A stretch of DNA of 64,000 nt from Tetrahymena elliotti 4EA (lineage: Eukaryota; Ciliophora; Oligohymenophorea; Hymenostomatida; Tetrahymenidae). Where the stretch lies: the NCBI GenBank assembly GCA_000231825.2, contig JH720359.1, positions 211,676 to 275,675 of the forward strand. The letters are read 5' to 3'. A model generated the notes under the pieces. The model was not told the DNA's origin, ran no database searches, and saw only the letters and a list, made by a program, of their open reading frames with translations. Positions 51,105-63,429 of the stretch are shown here, in pieces (within the stretch, counting starts at the first letter, position 1; the number at the start of each line of letters is the position of its first letter). Both the position numbers and the translations under genes were made by a program.

Positions 51105-52557
51105 TCAATAATTATTGGTTAACATTTCTCTTTCTGTATTCTATTGGTTTTACTCTTCATCATCCAATTTTTCTTAAACAAATTCAAAATTTATTTTTTT
51201 TTGTGATATTTCTCTTGATTTTTCAAAATCACTAAAATTTTGAGCTTCGAACTTATGACTGCATCTCTAATTTTAAGAGTTTTTGGATTATAAATAATAC
51301 TTTCCAGAGGAAGGTTCTTATAAATATTATTTTTGTTCTTCATCATTTTCAGCATCAGCATCGCTTTATGAATAAATATTAGAAATAATAGTTTATAAAG
51401 TGAAAAAAGGAATTTTCTTAGTATTAAGTTAAGTATCTGGTTAAAGATCATAGCTATTTTACAAAGAATTATTTGATTTTTAATCTTGTCTGTTTATGCT
51501 ATTTTATCTTATATACTTATTCCTAATACTATTTTATTTAATCTCAAGGTATTAGCTATTTCTTTTTTCTATATTGTAATCATTGATATTAGTTTTTCCT
51601 TCATTGTTGTAATTATTATTAGGCAAAATATTAGTTAAGGCCTACTTATTGATATCATAATTATTTTCATTTAAATTTTCTAATACTGAATTAAACTGTA
51701 ATTCATTATTAAGCTAAAGAAAGTTAAAAAGCGGATTAGAATTTTTATTATCAAACTATTTTGTTAACTCTTTTTTGGCTTTTTCAATCTATTATTTAAT
51801 CTTAAGCTACCTATTATTTTATTTTAAATTATTTGTTTAGTTTTCTTTTAAATTTATTTACTTGAAGAATTCTTATTGCATAATTTGATTGCATTCTAAG
51901 CACTCTGTTCTAAAGCTACAATTTTCCTAGAAAAATTCTTACCAACTATCTTTTTGTTTATCTGTTATAACACTCTTTAATTTTTTGCTTTTAATAAACA
52001 TTTAATAGAGGTCTTCTGTATTTTATTCTGATTAACAAATTAATCCCCACTGATTACCACAAAACTAACAATATTTTTTTATATTTCTATCAAAAATTCC
52101 ACCTTTTAAATAAATATGAAATTTTATTATTTCGAAAGATAAATAATATTTTCAAAATGAATTTACCAACTAAGCTACAAGCTTTGGTTAAATTTCTGCT
52201 TCTATAGAGCCAATACTTGAGAATAATTTTGAGTGTATTGGGTATTTCAGTAGGACGGTTTGGTTATACTGTGGCTTCAAATTTACTGAAGCTATCTCTT
52301 CTTTCGCCTACAAACCTTAAATCTTATTGGTATATATCATAAAGAATATCAAATTCGATGTCACTTTAATCGTCTTAATATCTTTTTTAACTGTCTAGTC
52401 TTTTTAATTATTTTTTATTTTCAATTAATTATGCTTCTTCATAATCTTCGTTATTATCAACTATAAAAGATGTATTTTTTATTCTTTTTAGCTTACTCTG
52501 AAGCAAAAACTTTTTCATGTTTCTTCTTTTCTATAACTTAACATCTATATTTTCCAT
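51105..52557 (-). CDS. Unrecognised Q/N-rich protein with paired CxxC motifs
   Basis: Two exons (intron 52103-52166) close as 462 residues. The N-terminus is basic and helical (MENIDVKLQKRRNMKKFLLQ). Around residues 145-215 there are paired cysteines, KKYCQFCGNQWGLICQS and later CSFRTECLECNQ, which could ligate zinc, with two conserved-looking Trp nearby. The remainder is low-complexity and rich in Asn, Gln, Ser and Lys, with a Cys/His remnant near RCSHKFE. No known domain was recognised. The frame is also open upstream of the chosen ATG 52557 except for TGA at 52591-52593 and 52654-52656, so the start is the first Met after the last in-frame TGA. The gene lies only ~170 bp downstream of the end of the next gene on the same strand. 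Confidence 0.6.
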
Positions 52558-52728
52558 TTATTCAATGATTACATCTCTATACCTTTTGAATCAACAAACA
52601 TGTTATTTAAATACAGAATTATTAAAATAATTTACTGCTTCTTTGTGTCTTTGTCAAGAATATCTTTGATATTTCTTCTTAGCCATTACTTATTTGATAA
52701 AATGAAATTTTTTCTAAAATTTTAATTC

Positions 52729-55700
52729 TCAAATTGAGTTTTTTATAGATTTAATGCTCGCTTTTAGAAAATCTTCTGTTTCTCTATATTTAATCATAAA
52801 AATAAATGAAAACTAAAATTTTGTTCTTTCAACCAAAAATAATTTCGATCTTTACCTTTTTGCCTTTTTTAAAAAATAAAAAATAAATGTGAAGTAAACT
52901 ACTTAAATTTTAAATTACTTTTCTTTTTCTGAAATATCAAATATTTTTTTATTTTATAATTCCATTTTTTTTTCTACATCATCTTCTTGTTCTTCTTATT
53001 GATTTGATTAGCTTTTAGGCTATTCATCATTTGTATTATTTTATGCTTGATTATTATCTTGTTTCTTTTTTATTTTCCATAATCCTGATATTTTTCCTAA
53101 AAACATGCAAAATTTATGTACAACAAAGCAAAGAAAAACCCATAATAAAATGATAGGAACAAGCATAGTATCAGCAAACAAACGATAATTTGTAAATGTT
53201 ATTTCATATAAACCAAGTACGCACTGCATCATCCCAATTAAAAACAGAGAAGAAACAAAATAAAATTAAGAAGAAAAGCACCATTTATCTATATCTTTGA
53301 ACTCTTGCTCATCTTCACTTTCTTCATCATGTTTTGAGTGACTTTTTTCATTTTCATTAATCCCTTGGTGTGAATTTTAATCATCATCACTTTCACTTGT
53401 AGTTTATTCAGCCTTCCATATATTTCTATTTATAAAATATATTTATCAAATTTTGCTATAAAATCATAAAATTTATCAAATACAATTCATCATTAAATAA
53501 ACAAGAATTTTTTAAAATTTAGTACCTTCTATTTTCAAATCTTTGCTTGCACTTTGTTGCATAAGGAAGAAAGTCTATATCATGATATACAATCCAAAGA
53601 TGATAGTATACAATATCGATAGCTACACGGAAAGGAAGAATTATGAGTGTGTAAAAAAAGTAAACCACAAAGAACTGCTACTAAATATTGTAGTTATTTG
53701 CTAGGTCAATTTGATTGTAAAAAAGCCAAGATTGTAGAGTAATTACTGGCTTTTATTTTATAAATGTAAAAATAATGAAATCATCTTAAATTATTTACCA
53801 ACAAGAAAGGACCTAACATTCCAGTAAAGAACTCTGCATACCTTTCAATACATTCAAAAGAAGTAGTGTCTATCTCTTACTTTTATTAATGTTTGCGTCT
53901 TTATAGTTATTCTTTTTACTTTTTTGTAAAATAATCTCTTTTACTTTCTTGTCTTTTTATTCTTTCATATTGCTCTTTATCTTTTTTGTACTGCAAGCTA
54001 TCTCTAAAAAATTTTTCAAATTCATCATGATCTATTTCTTCTTTAGATGAATCTTCGAATGAAACAGATTTTTATTATTAGTTAACAATATTATTTAAAT
54101 CTTGTTATAATTTCTTTGAAGCATTAGTTTTAACTTCTTTGGGAATATTTACTGAGCAATCATCCATAATAAAATTTGAATCTATGCTTTCTTCAAAGTT
54201 TTCAGATAGCATGATACTCGAATTACTATCAGATATCTTATCAATTTCTTTAATACAAAATAAATTATTATAGTTATAATTTTAACAAATTACCCTCTCT
54301 AACTCCTATTGAAAAAGCATCTGAATTATCAAAATTATCTTCACTTTAATATTTTTCCCAAGCTCTTTTTATTTAAATTAAAATTTAATCTGAACATATT
54401 TTGTAACTTTTGTAAATAAAATAATTGATAAAAAAGTTAATACCTTAATCTCTCAGTAATTCAGATACCTTAGATCTGAATTGCGTATTTATGAATAAAT
54501 TCCAATAAGTTTTTAAAAAAAGGAGATACTAAGTACTCATAAGGACAAAATTATTGAGAGATTAAGGTTAATAAATAAATAATTTTATTGTAATCTATTT
54601 TACGTAAAAAGTATAGCTTTTAATTCGCAGTAAGCCTCCCATATAAAATCTTCTACTTCTTCAACTATTATATTAACATAAGTTCTCTCGTACATCTATA
54701 TCCCTTATTCTATGAAAAAAGAAAGCAAAAACTAAAGAAAATCATTAGCTCCTAATGTTGCAACATCAAGTATGTGATCCATAGCAAATGCTATTGGAGA
54801 AGATAAAATGAATTTTGAGAAAAATATAATTCCAAATCTTTCAAATATCATTCCTAATATTTTTAAAGTACATAGGTAGTACCATGTATTAGCACCAAAG
54901 TTATTTGATAATGACCAATAGATTATTATTTCCATAATTATAACTACAACAAAGTAAAATAACAAGAATTTTGACTTTTCCCACATTCTTTTGAACCATA
55001 CATTACCATCAAAAGATACTTATTAAGTTTTCTCATCAGTTTAATTCTTTTTTTTTGGTACTAACAAATCTGCACAGACAATCATAATATATATTCCAAT
55101 TACAAGAAGACAGAGGCCAAATCTACCTTTTCTTAGATTTGATAAATTTGAATCTGAAAGTGATAAATTGGTCATCGTATCGAAAATAGATAACTAACAA
55201 TTACCTACTTGAGGGTTGCAATTATAAAGGTTGAATGGATATTACCACATCTATCCACCCATAAGTAAAAGAGCTAATGTTAATATTATTGCTACAGGAA
55301 TTAAAGGTAAATAAATACCAAATATTGCCCCAGGATAAAATACCTTTAAGCACTACTTAATGTTAGTTTAAATTTTACTTTTCATTCTTTTTTTAAATTA
55401 ATAAAATAAATTATTTTTTCATTTTAATAATTATTTTCCTCAACTAAAATTAACAATTTTTTTAAGAAGCTAAAAGAGAAAGCATTCTTCGTCTTGTTTC
55501 TAACAAAAATTTTAAAAAGATTTTACCTTCTAAATAAAAGATGATATCCAGTAAACACACATACTGAGGCTAAACTAACTGATCCACATATCATGTACAT
55601 AAAGATATAAACCCAAATACTTAAAGCAAAATTTATTGTAAGTTCCGATTAATTCATGCTATGAAAAGAAAAATCTAGTTAGTAATTGAAAGGAACAACA

Positions 55701-57507
55701 CCATTTACTTAATCTGTAGATGGAGTAATAAAATTTTCAAACCAAACATTTCCAATAATAATTTGCTTTTAAGTAGGGGTAACCTGTTATTTTTATTTTA
55801 AAGGAAAAAAAAAATATTTTCAAGAAGGAAAAATAGATTTAATTACTTAGTAATAGCCTATTTTAAATACAATTTTAGTAGGTAACTTACCACTAGGTAT
55901 AACATTCAGAGTTAAAACATTTGCTAAATAATTAGAGCTGTAGCTCTATGAATTCAGATCAGTTTAATCTAATTATATTGGATTAGGAGTCATTTAAAAT
56001 ATTGTTGTTCTTATATTTTATTGAAGCCATGTATTTGTTATAAAATTATAATTTAAATATTCATCAAGCACACAATCATATTAGATATTATCACATTCAT
56101 CACTTATGGGTTTATCACCAAATTTAAATTAATTTATAACTTTTACATCTTAAGGTTCTACTAACTTACATTTATCAGGGTTTTCAGTTATTTCATACAA
56201 AAATCCCATATCTCCAAATGATCTGCAATTACTAAAATAAGGCATATATGGCATAAACATCCCATTTAGAGAAAGGTAATACTAACTAGGTGTTGTAGTT
56301 GAGGGGTTACCTGTCAAATTAGTATTATTAATCACTTATTTGTTAAAATAGTTTTATTCATAACTAAGTAGATAGTTACTAACTTCGCTTTATCTACTAA
56401 GGGGAATAGAATTAACAGGTACAGCAATAGAAGTTGAACTAATATAAAAAGCAAAAGAGACATCTTAATTGTAATTAGCTCTCTAAGGTTATATTATACC
56501 TATGGTGACTGTGTTTAATAAATTCAACCTTTGATTGTAAATTAAAAAAGGTGTTTGATTTAAATTCATTTTTTCTCATTAAATGTAAAAAGAAGTGATA
56601 AAAGTTATTAGAAATTATTTTATTTATTTATTTATTAGATTTTTGCTTTTATGTTTATTCATTTATTTCTTAATTAAACTGAAAAAAATAAATCAATTTC
56701 TACTTCTTTTGGAATCAAAATTTAAAAATTTTTTAAATTTACCTTAAGCTTGCATATTTAGGATTGTTTATCAGGGCCAATACAGTCAATTTTTAGTCAG
56801 TCATAGAATATAAGCTAAATTTATGAATATTCACATTGAGAGTTATTTATTGAATAAATGTTTATGGTAGCTCGAGACAGCCTGCACTGCAGTCAAATTT
56901 ATTTAATGTTGTATTCAACAATATACAATACTAATGTTTATAAAAAAGTAATTTAAAACTAATATAAGAAAATAAAACTTACCTACCAATCCTGCCCATA
57001 AGTGAGCTAAGTTTTATCATTACTTTAGTTGTAATAATACATTTATCTAATGTCAACTGTAATATTTGCTATACTTTAAGCATTCTAATATTAAAAAAAT
57101 ATTGTTTACTAATGTATATTCAACAAACAATTAATTGGAAAATTAAATGAAGTAATTTACAAAATCAAAAATGATGTTATCAAGCTCTAATTGATTTTTG
57201 CTACTTTTAATCTTATAAAATGTTTATTCTATTAATACTATCAATTTAGATAAAATATCAATACCTATTCTTTAGAATATAATGAAATAGCTAAAGGGTT
57301 AACGATAAAAGGTGGTGAGGTATAAGATGATGATGTTCCACATGATGCTGCAGTGGATTATAAATTTCTTTTTTTTGTATTTTTGTAATGTAAATTATGA
57401 AAGGCGATTTGATTATCTTAGTCTAAAATTGAATCTAAAAAATCAGAGGAACATTCAATTAGATTTGCTAAAAACAAAAAAACTACAATTGATTTAGAAA
57501 CTATCAT
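52729..57507 (-). CDS. Polytopic membrane protein with signal peptide and glycosylated ectodomain
   Basis: Multi-exon gene of roughly 1,300 residues, family not recognised. The signal peptide is MIVSKSIVVFLFLANLIECS. The ectodomain (exons between 57507 and about 55600) has many N-x-S/T sites (NITV, NNTNLT, NQSEL) and Cys pairs (KFDCSAGC, DECDNIQYDC). About eight hydrophobic segments follow, e.g. IWVYIFMYMICGSVSLASV, PLIPVAIILTLALLLMGG, LCLLVIGIYIMIVCADLL, FLLFYFVVVIIMEIIIYW, FVVYFFYTLIILPFR, VPIILLWVFLCFVVHKF. Conserved-looking cytosolic or loop motifs are ANDFLQFLLSFFIEQGIQM, WEAYCELKAILFT, FLPYATKCKQRFENRR and DIDKWCFSSQFYFV. An acidic linker lies between membrane segments. The last exon is short (KETEDFLKASIKSIKNSI, then TGA 52729-52731), joined over a ~200-nt intron. 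It could be a channel, receptor or ciliary membrane component; the sequence alone does not decide. Several splice sites are inferred from frame continuity. Confidence 0.68.
54443..54567. repeat. 19-bp near-perfect inverted repeat with ~87-nt loop
   Basis: CCTTAATCTCTCAGTAATT at 54443-54461 and its near-exact complement at 54549-54567 (one mismatch in 19). In the minus-strand transcript of the surrounding membrane-protein gene, one arm covers an exon end and the adjoining 5' splice site (GATTAAG|GTATT), while the other lies just upstream, in what is probably the preceding intron. The arms contain G/C positions as well as A/T, so this is less likely to be chance than typical AT palindromes. Confidence 0.75.
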
Positions 57508-58294
57508 TTTAACTAATTATTGAATACAAAAATTTATTACATAGATCAAATAGTAAGATTTTTTACTTTTTTTTTTGATTTTAAGTGTTTACAGTTCCTA
57601 CTATTTTCCAGCTGATTTATGATAAAAAAGATTCTCTTTTAGGTCTATGAAAATTAAATTAATTTAGAAGTCAATCAAATTCACAAAATTAATAATCTAA
57701 ATGAGACAAGTAATAAAAACTTATATAAATTAATTTAAAAATACCCAATTTAGCTATTTAATGTTTATTCAAAGTCTATGAATATTTGTCTATTTTTAAT
57801 TTTAGAAGTAAGCAATCATTAATTTTTAAATAAATTAAGAATCAATCATTTTTATAGACTTCAAAGTAGCTTATAGCTAATAGATAATACCTTTAAATTT
57901 TTACACTATTTTTGATTTGAAAATCAAATACAAAAAGAAAAAAATTTTAGGATGGAAAAAACATCATACCTTTTTTCTTTTTTCAAGATTTAAATCACTT
58001 TATTTAATGCACTAATTTAAAAAGTATGATGAAAAATTTTATTTCAAATGATTATTTTTTCAATTCAAATTTTTACAAAAGTTATTATTTATCCTTCTAT
58101 ATTAAAAATAGAAAAGAAAAAGTGAAAACATAATTTGACTTTATTAAAAATTAATAAACAAAAAGACAGAAAAAATTGAATAATTTTATTCAAATTATTA
58201 TTATTTTGTCTGTTCATCTTCAAATAGAAATGAATAAGTGAAAAAATATTTTAACTTTCTAGCTAATAAATAAACAAAAAAAAACAAAAAAAAT
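57508..58294. other. Spacer between membrane-protein and ABC-transporter genes
   Basis: AT-rich, with several poly-A/T runs. It contains the likely promoter of the 52729-57507 gene. No further signal. Confidence 0.4.
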
Positions 58295-61200
58295 TCAATA
58301 ATTTTATTCCATTTAACTGAAATCGTTTTGATAATTTTAAAGATTCATTTAGAGGTCTTCAAAGTATGTCTTAACAGCTTGCCCTTCTTCAATAATATAT
58401 ATTGCATCGAATCTATTTAAAATTTTTGGGTTATGAGTAATTAAAATAACTGTTTTATTTTTTAATCCATCCAGATACTTTTCAATCATATTTTCATTTT
58501 ACTCATCAAGATTAGAGGTTGCTTCATCAAAGCATATTATTGGTTTATTCTACAAAATTGCTCTTATTAAACTTATCTATTACTTTTCTCCTTCAGAAAT
58601 ATTTTTTCCGCCATCCTCAATTTTAAATTTTAAATTAGCCAATTTAGATTTCTATAAATCAAGCTATTAAAATATTTTCTAAATCTATGAATCTGAATGC
58701 TTATCTTAAGGATCTACATTCTCTTTAACACTACCACCATAGAGAAAACCGTGTTAAGGGATTATAGAAATCAATGAGGAGAGATACTCGTCTTTCATGA
58801 ATTTGATATTCTCTCCATTTACATAAATTTCTCCATCTTAGTAGTCATATATTTTTAAAAGACAATTCAAAATACTACTTTTTCCACTCCCTTTAATATT
58901 TTATATATGAATGAAATATTTTTAAAGTAAAGTAAGAAGATATTTAAATAAATTACCAGTTTTTCCTATAATTCCATATTTTTTCCCTTTTTCTATTTAG
59001 AGTGACATTCCTTTTAAAACAAAGGCTGATTGCTGCTATTCTTATTAATTTTTATCTTAATCAGGCTATGGATCGTATGCCATGTAAACTTCATGAAATT
59101 CAACAGCAAAGTCATTCATTATCTTTCTTCTCAGCAAACTATTCTATAGTAAGGATTTACTTTCTTACTCTTTGGCTTTCTTTTAGTCGTCTTCTCCTTC
59201 ACTTATGTATTAATTGATTCTCTCAAGACAAATGAATTCTTTTTCTGTTTCTGTTAATGTTAGAATCAGGTTTCTCAGTAGATTTGTGATTTCTATACTA
59301 TATACTAAACATAATCCTAAAGTATTTGCATCCACTTGTAATAAAAAGGCATATTTCTAAAAGAAATCATAAAAAAAGACAGAAGCACAAGTGTAAAGAA
59401 GAAGAGAAAAGGTAAGAAGAAGACTCAAAATTTGCAATCTTATGGAAAACCAAATACCCAAAACTGATAAAAGTACATTCGTTGTTGAACAGTTTTTCAT
59501 ATGACTGAAGAACCTTCTGTTAAAGACGGATTCTAAATCATAAGCTCTAATTATTTATATACCAAAAGCTGATTCATTAATATGAGTCAGCATTGCTGAT
59601 GTATTTGCAGAATCTAATCTTTTAATTTCTCTAGATGATTATCTGTACTTTGCTTAGATGAAATAATAAAATATAAGTATGATAGCTATTATAATAAGTG
59701 TAAGTGGCATTTGACTGGCTATAACTAAAAATGATCCCAAAATTGTAAAAAATATTTTTAATAGAATATTCAAGTTGAATGAGATTGAATAATCAACAGC
59801 TGCTGTATCACCTGCAAATCTACTTATGATTGCTCCGATTGAGTGATTGATAAAAAATCTAGCTTTTTAGAATAAAACAGTGGAAGTTAATAAAAGAAAT
59901 ATTGACTAGCTTGCAAGTAGATTTCCATAAGCAAAAGAAAATGCACGAAAAAGTGTGACTAACAAATTGAAAACACTAAGAGCAATTAAAGTAACAACAA
60001 ATTTATTTTCAGAATCTCCTAACATAAAGATCGTAGACCCATTAACATAGTCTTTCAACCAAACATAATAAAAATTTTAAGAGAATTGCATCAAAATCAA
60101 AGAAATAATAATCATTAATATAAAAAACCATCCAATATTTTTAATGTAGAGCCAGATAACCTTATTATCAATAAGTCCTTTTTCTCTTGGTTCTAATCTT
60201 AAATGAATTTCTTCCTCTTCTGCTTTTTACTGCTCATTTTAACTAACCGACTGATTCTACAGTTCAAGCATATTGTAATTACTCTATATCTTAATATATT
60301 TAATTGCATTAATGATGACTAAAAAAGAAGAATTTTCTAAAGTTTAAATTGATAAAGAAAAAATAAAGTATTAAATTTACTTAGTTTGTTACATTTTTAC
60401 GAACAACTGTTTGATCAGATATTTTTACTATATTTAAGTCTACGTGTTCATTAAATTCAAGTTCCATCTTTTGCTAATTTTCCATAATAAATACTTCATT
60501 TTAGTCTGTTATATTTATGATATAGTCTGCATATTAGTTATATCTAATGTTGTTTGAAGATAGAATAACTGTTTTATCTCTTAAAAGGCTTCTAAGACCA
60601 AATTTAAAAATGTGATCAGCCACATCAATATCTACAGAACTAAAAATATTATCTAATAGATAAATATCTTTTTTACTATATAAGGCTCTTGCGATACAGA
60701 CTCTTTACTGTTAACCTCCACTCAGTTTACTTCCTTTTGATTCAATAAAAAAAAATGTAATAAGATCTAATGAAAAAATATTTTACCATTTATTCCAACT
60801 TCATATAAATCAAAATCTTCTAACTTTGATATGTCATCATGGAGACAGGCAGCAAATATACAAGCCCTGTAATACTTTCTGTCAAACGATTTGTTAAAAA
60901 GTATATTTGAACGTAGACTGGAATCAAATAACCATTGATTTTATGAAACATATGCTAAAGAGCCTTAAACTTTTAAAGAGGAATTGAGAGACTCATCTAA
61001 TTCAGTTACATTCATTTCTGAAAGAAATGTTTTAAGTAAAGCTGTTTTACCAGATGCAGTATTTCCGTTAATAATTATAAAAGAACCTTTGGGAATTTGA
61101 AGACTGTTAATCTTTAAATTGAATTCTAAATCTAAATTATTTTCATCATAAAGATTTTTATTTGATTCAAGTTGGATATTTTTTAAGATATTATTATAAG

Positions 61201-63429
61201 TTGATAAAGGTGTTTTGTTGGCTACAGATTTAGGTGTTATTTCTTATTCTTTTTCAGAAAAAGCAGATATTCTATTCTTCTTTATCATTCTTTATTCATT
61301 TTCATTAAGCTACTTTATACTTTCTGAGAATGATTACCTAAATGATTGCTTCGATTTACCTGTTTATGGAACTGAAGCATTTTTTGAAGAGCCTGGAATA
61401 TTTTTGTTTCTATTTTATCCTTGCTTATTTTACTAAATAGGAAGAACTTAGTCTTTATTTTCTTCGTTATTATCAAGGTCACCCTATTAATCTCCACTAT
61501 CTTCTTTAATTTAAGGCCACTTTGAAGAAATGTTTTTAACTGAAATAGCAAGTTAGCTTGCATATTTATTTTAATATTTGTATTGGTTTGGTAGTTAAAG
61601 AAAATCATTAAAACGACTAAAACTAGTTTTTGACATAATTAAACCACTAATTGTCCATGGCAGAGCATTTAAAGGTCCTATTAGCATTTCAAATAAGTAA
61701 ATTGCAGTAAAGACATTTATATTATCAAATGTTTTATTTTTGTTATAATATAGTATGAAAGTAACTGCTGATATAGCTAAAGAAGAACTAGCCCAAAAAA
61801 AAACACAAAACGCATCAAGATATTTTTCATATGAAATCTATCTAAATTCGTGATTTCTTAAATCTAAAATCTTTTAGAAAAATATGTTTTGCCAATTAAG
61901 AAGTTATATTTATCTTATCCCATTAAGAATATCACGAGTTAATCCTACTCTTTAATCCTTATACTTCAGAATTTATTCAAATATGCTACCAATTCTTTTA
62001 GCAATATAGAAATTAATCATCATTAAAATAAAAGTAACAACAAATCCCACAATAACTGCTGACTATTTTATACAATTTTTTTAGAAAATTATAAAGATTT
62101 CTAAAAGTAAATTAGAATAAATGGAAAGGGTTTAGACATATCATTCAATTTTTTGTAGTCTAAGCTCTTTCTCTAAATCTTTATCAAATTTTTTGGTTTT
62201 TACATGAATTAATGAGACCAACCAACTTAAATTGGTGAAAAATTTAGAAAAATGTTTGTTTCTTAAATTAAAATGGATTAGAAAAAATAGAAATCCCTTA
62301 TATAGATAAAATGAATAATAGCTTTAATCTTATTTTAAATCATTTTGAAATATCTTGAAGTTATTTTTTATTCTCTATCATTTGAAGTTTTTATTGTTTT
62401 TTACATAAAAGATTTATTTTATTTTGCTTATTAAATTTTAATTCAGTAATATTAATTTTTTGATTAAAGATTTATTAGTTTGCTTCTTATTTTATGAATA
62501 AATAAATTTTAATTTACTTCCATTTTTAGGTAGAGTAGCGTTAAACCAATAATTAGCTTCAGGATTAGTGACCAAGTTTCATGAAAACTTATCAAAAAGT
62601 TGATTATAGTATCAACATCTATTGTTATTAAATTGTTCAGATTAGCATGTATTTAAGATTCTTGATTTTCTTTTTCTTGTATATCTGACTAGTACTTTGT
62701 GTAAGCCTTTTTCAGTAAGGCATGAGCATATATGTTTGCTTGAAGGTACTACTTTAGCTGTGTAGAAAGCTTTTTTATTTAATAAGAGTACTGAGAATCG
62801 CAAATAGTAAAAAGCAAAAAACTCAATGCTAAAAGACCTCCATTTATGTAAATTTATCTCCTTAAAAAAGTTGCATTGGTATTATCTTAAGAGTTATTTT
62901 AATAATTTTTATATTCCTTCAAGCTTGACTGTAGAGAATCTAAGAACCAAGGAGCTGCGAATAGAAAAAATACAGTTATAAGCTTGAATAATCCTGCTGA
63001 TATGAAAGCTCCTAGATAGTTTTAAGTAAGCATTCTAAAAAGAGATTAGTGAGCTTCATCACTTAATCTTTTAGATTCATCTTCATTCAACTATGTTAAC
63101 CTTTCAAATGCTTTGCTTGTAATTTCTTGCTGATTTTCTGGCAAGAGATCAGACACTACATAGTTGTAAAGATCTTAATTTTTAATTTAGTTGTCTTGCA
63201 AAATGCTATCTTGCTAAATTTTTCCTTCAGCACCATCAATTTAATTTTTATTTATGCTAACTTCTTAAATACTTAATTGATTTGATTGGTTTTAAGGAGT
63301 ATGCAGGTCTTTGAGTTAGGAAGAAGAAGGTTCTCTCTACTCATCTGCCTATTTATATATTTTATCAACTAAAGGTGATATCTGAGTGAAGAATAAATTG
63401 TAGCTATTTAAAACTTCTTACTTACTCAT
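58295..63429 (-). CDS. ABCC/MRP-type full ABC transporter
   Basis: Order is TMD1-NBD1-TMD2-NBD2, with several short introns. The N-terminus lacks the extra TMD0 and begins MSKQEVLNSYNLFF...ISPLVDKIY; TMD1 starts near HQSLFRMLTQNYLGAFISAG. NBD1: Walker A GNTASGKT, Q-loop YVSQNQWLFD, signature LSGGQQQR, Walker B IYLLDN, H-loop region ILSSNN. NBD2: Walker A GKTGSGKS (interrupted by an intron), Q-loop SIIPQH, signature NISEGEKQQ, Walker B IICFDEAT, H-loop THN. NBD2 therefore keeps all catalytic residues, while NBD1 lacks the catalytic Glu (Asn) and the switch His (Asn), the asymmetry typical of ABCC exporters. Family members export organic anions, glutathione conjugates or drugs, and the substrate cannot be inferred. 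Exon joins between domains were followed by frame and motif order rather than verified one by one. The stop is TGA 58295-58297. Confidence 0.9.

Noticed and set aside
52729..52797. ATG at 52797 as the start of the 51105-52557 gene
   Set aside because: The frame ends at TGA 52731-52729 and fits better as the last exon of the upstream membrane-protein gene (KETEDFLKASIKSIKNSI).
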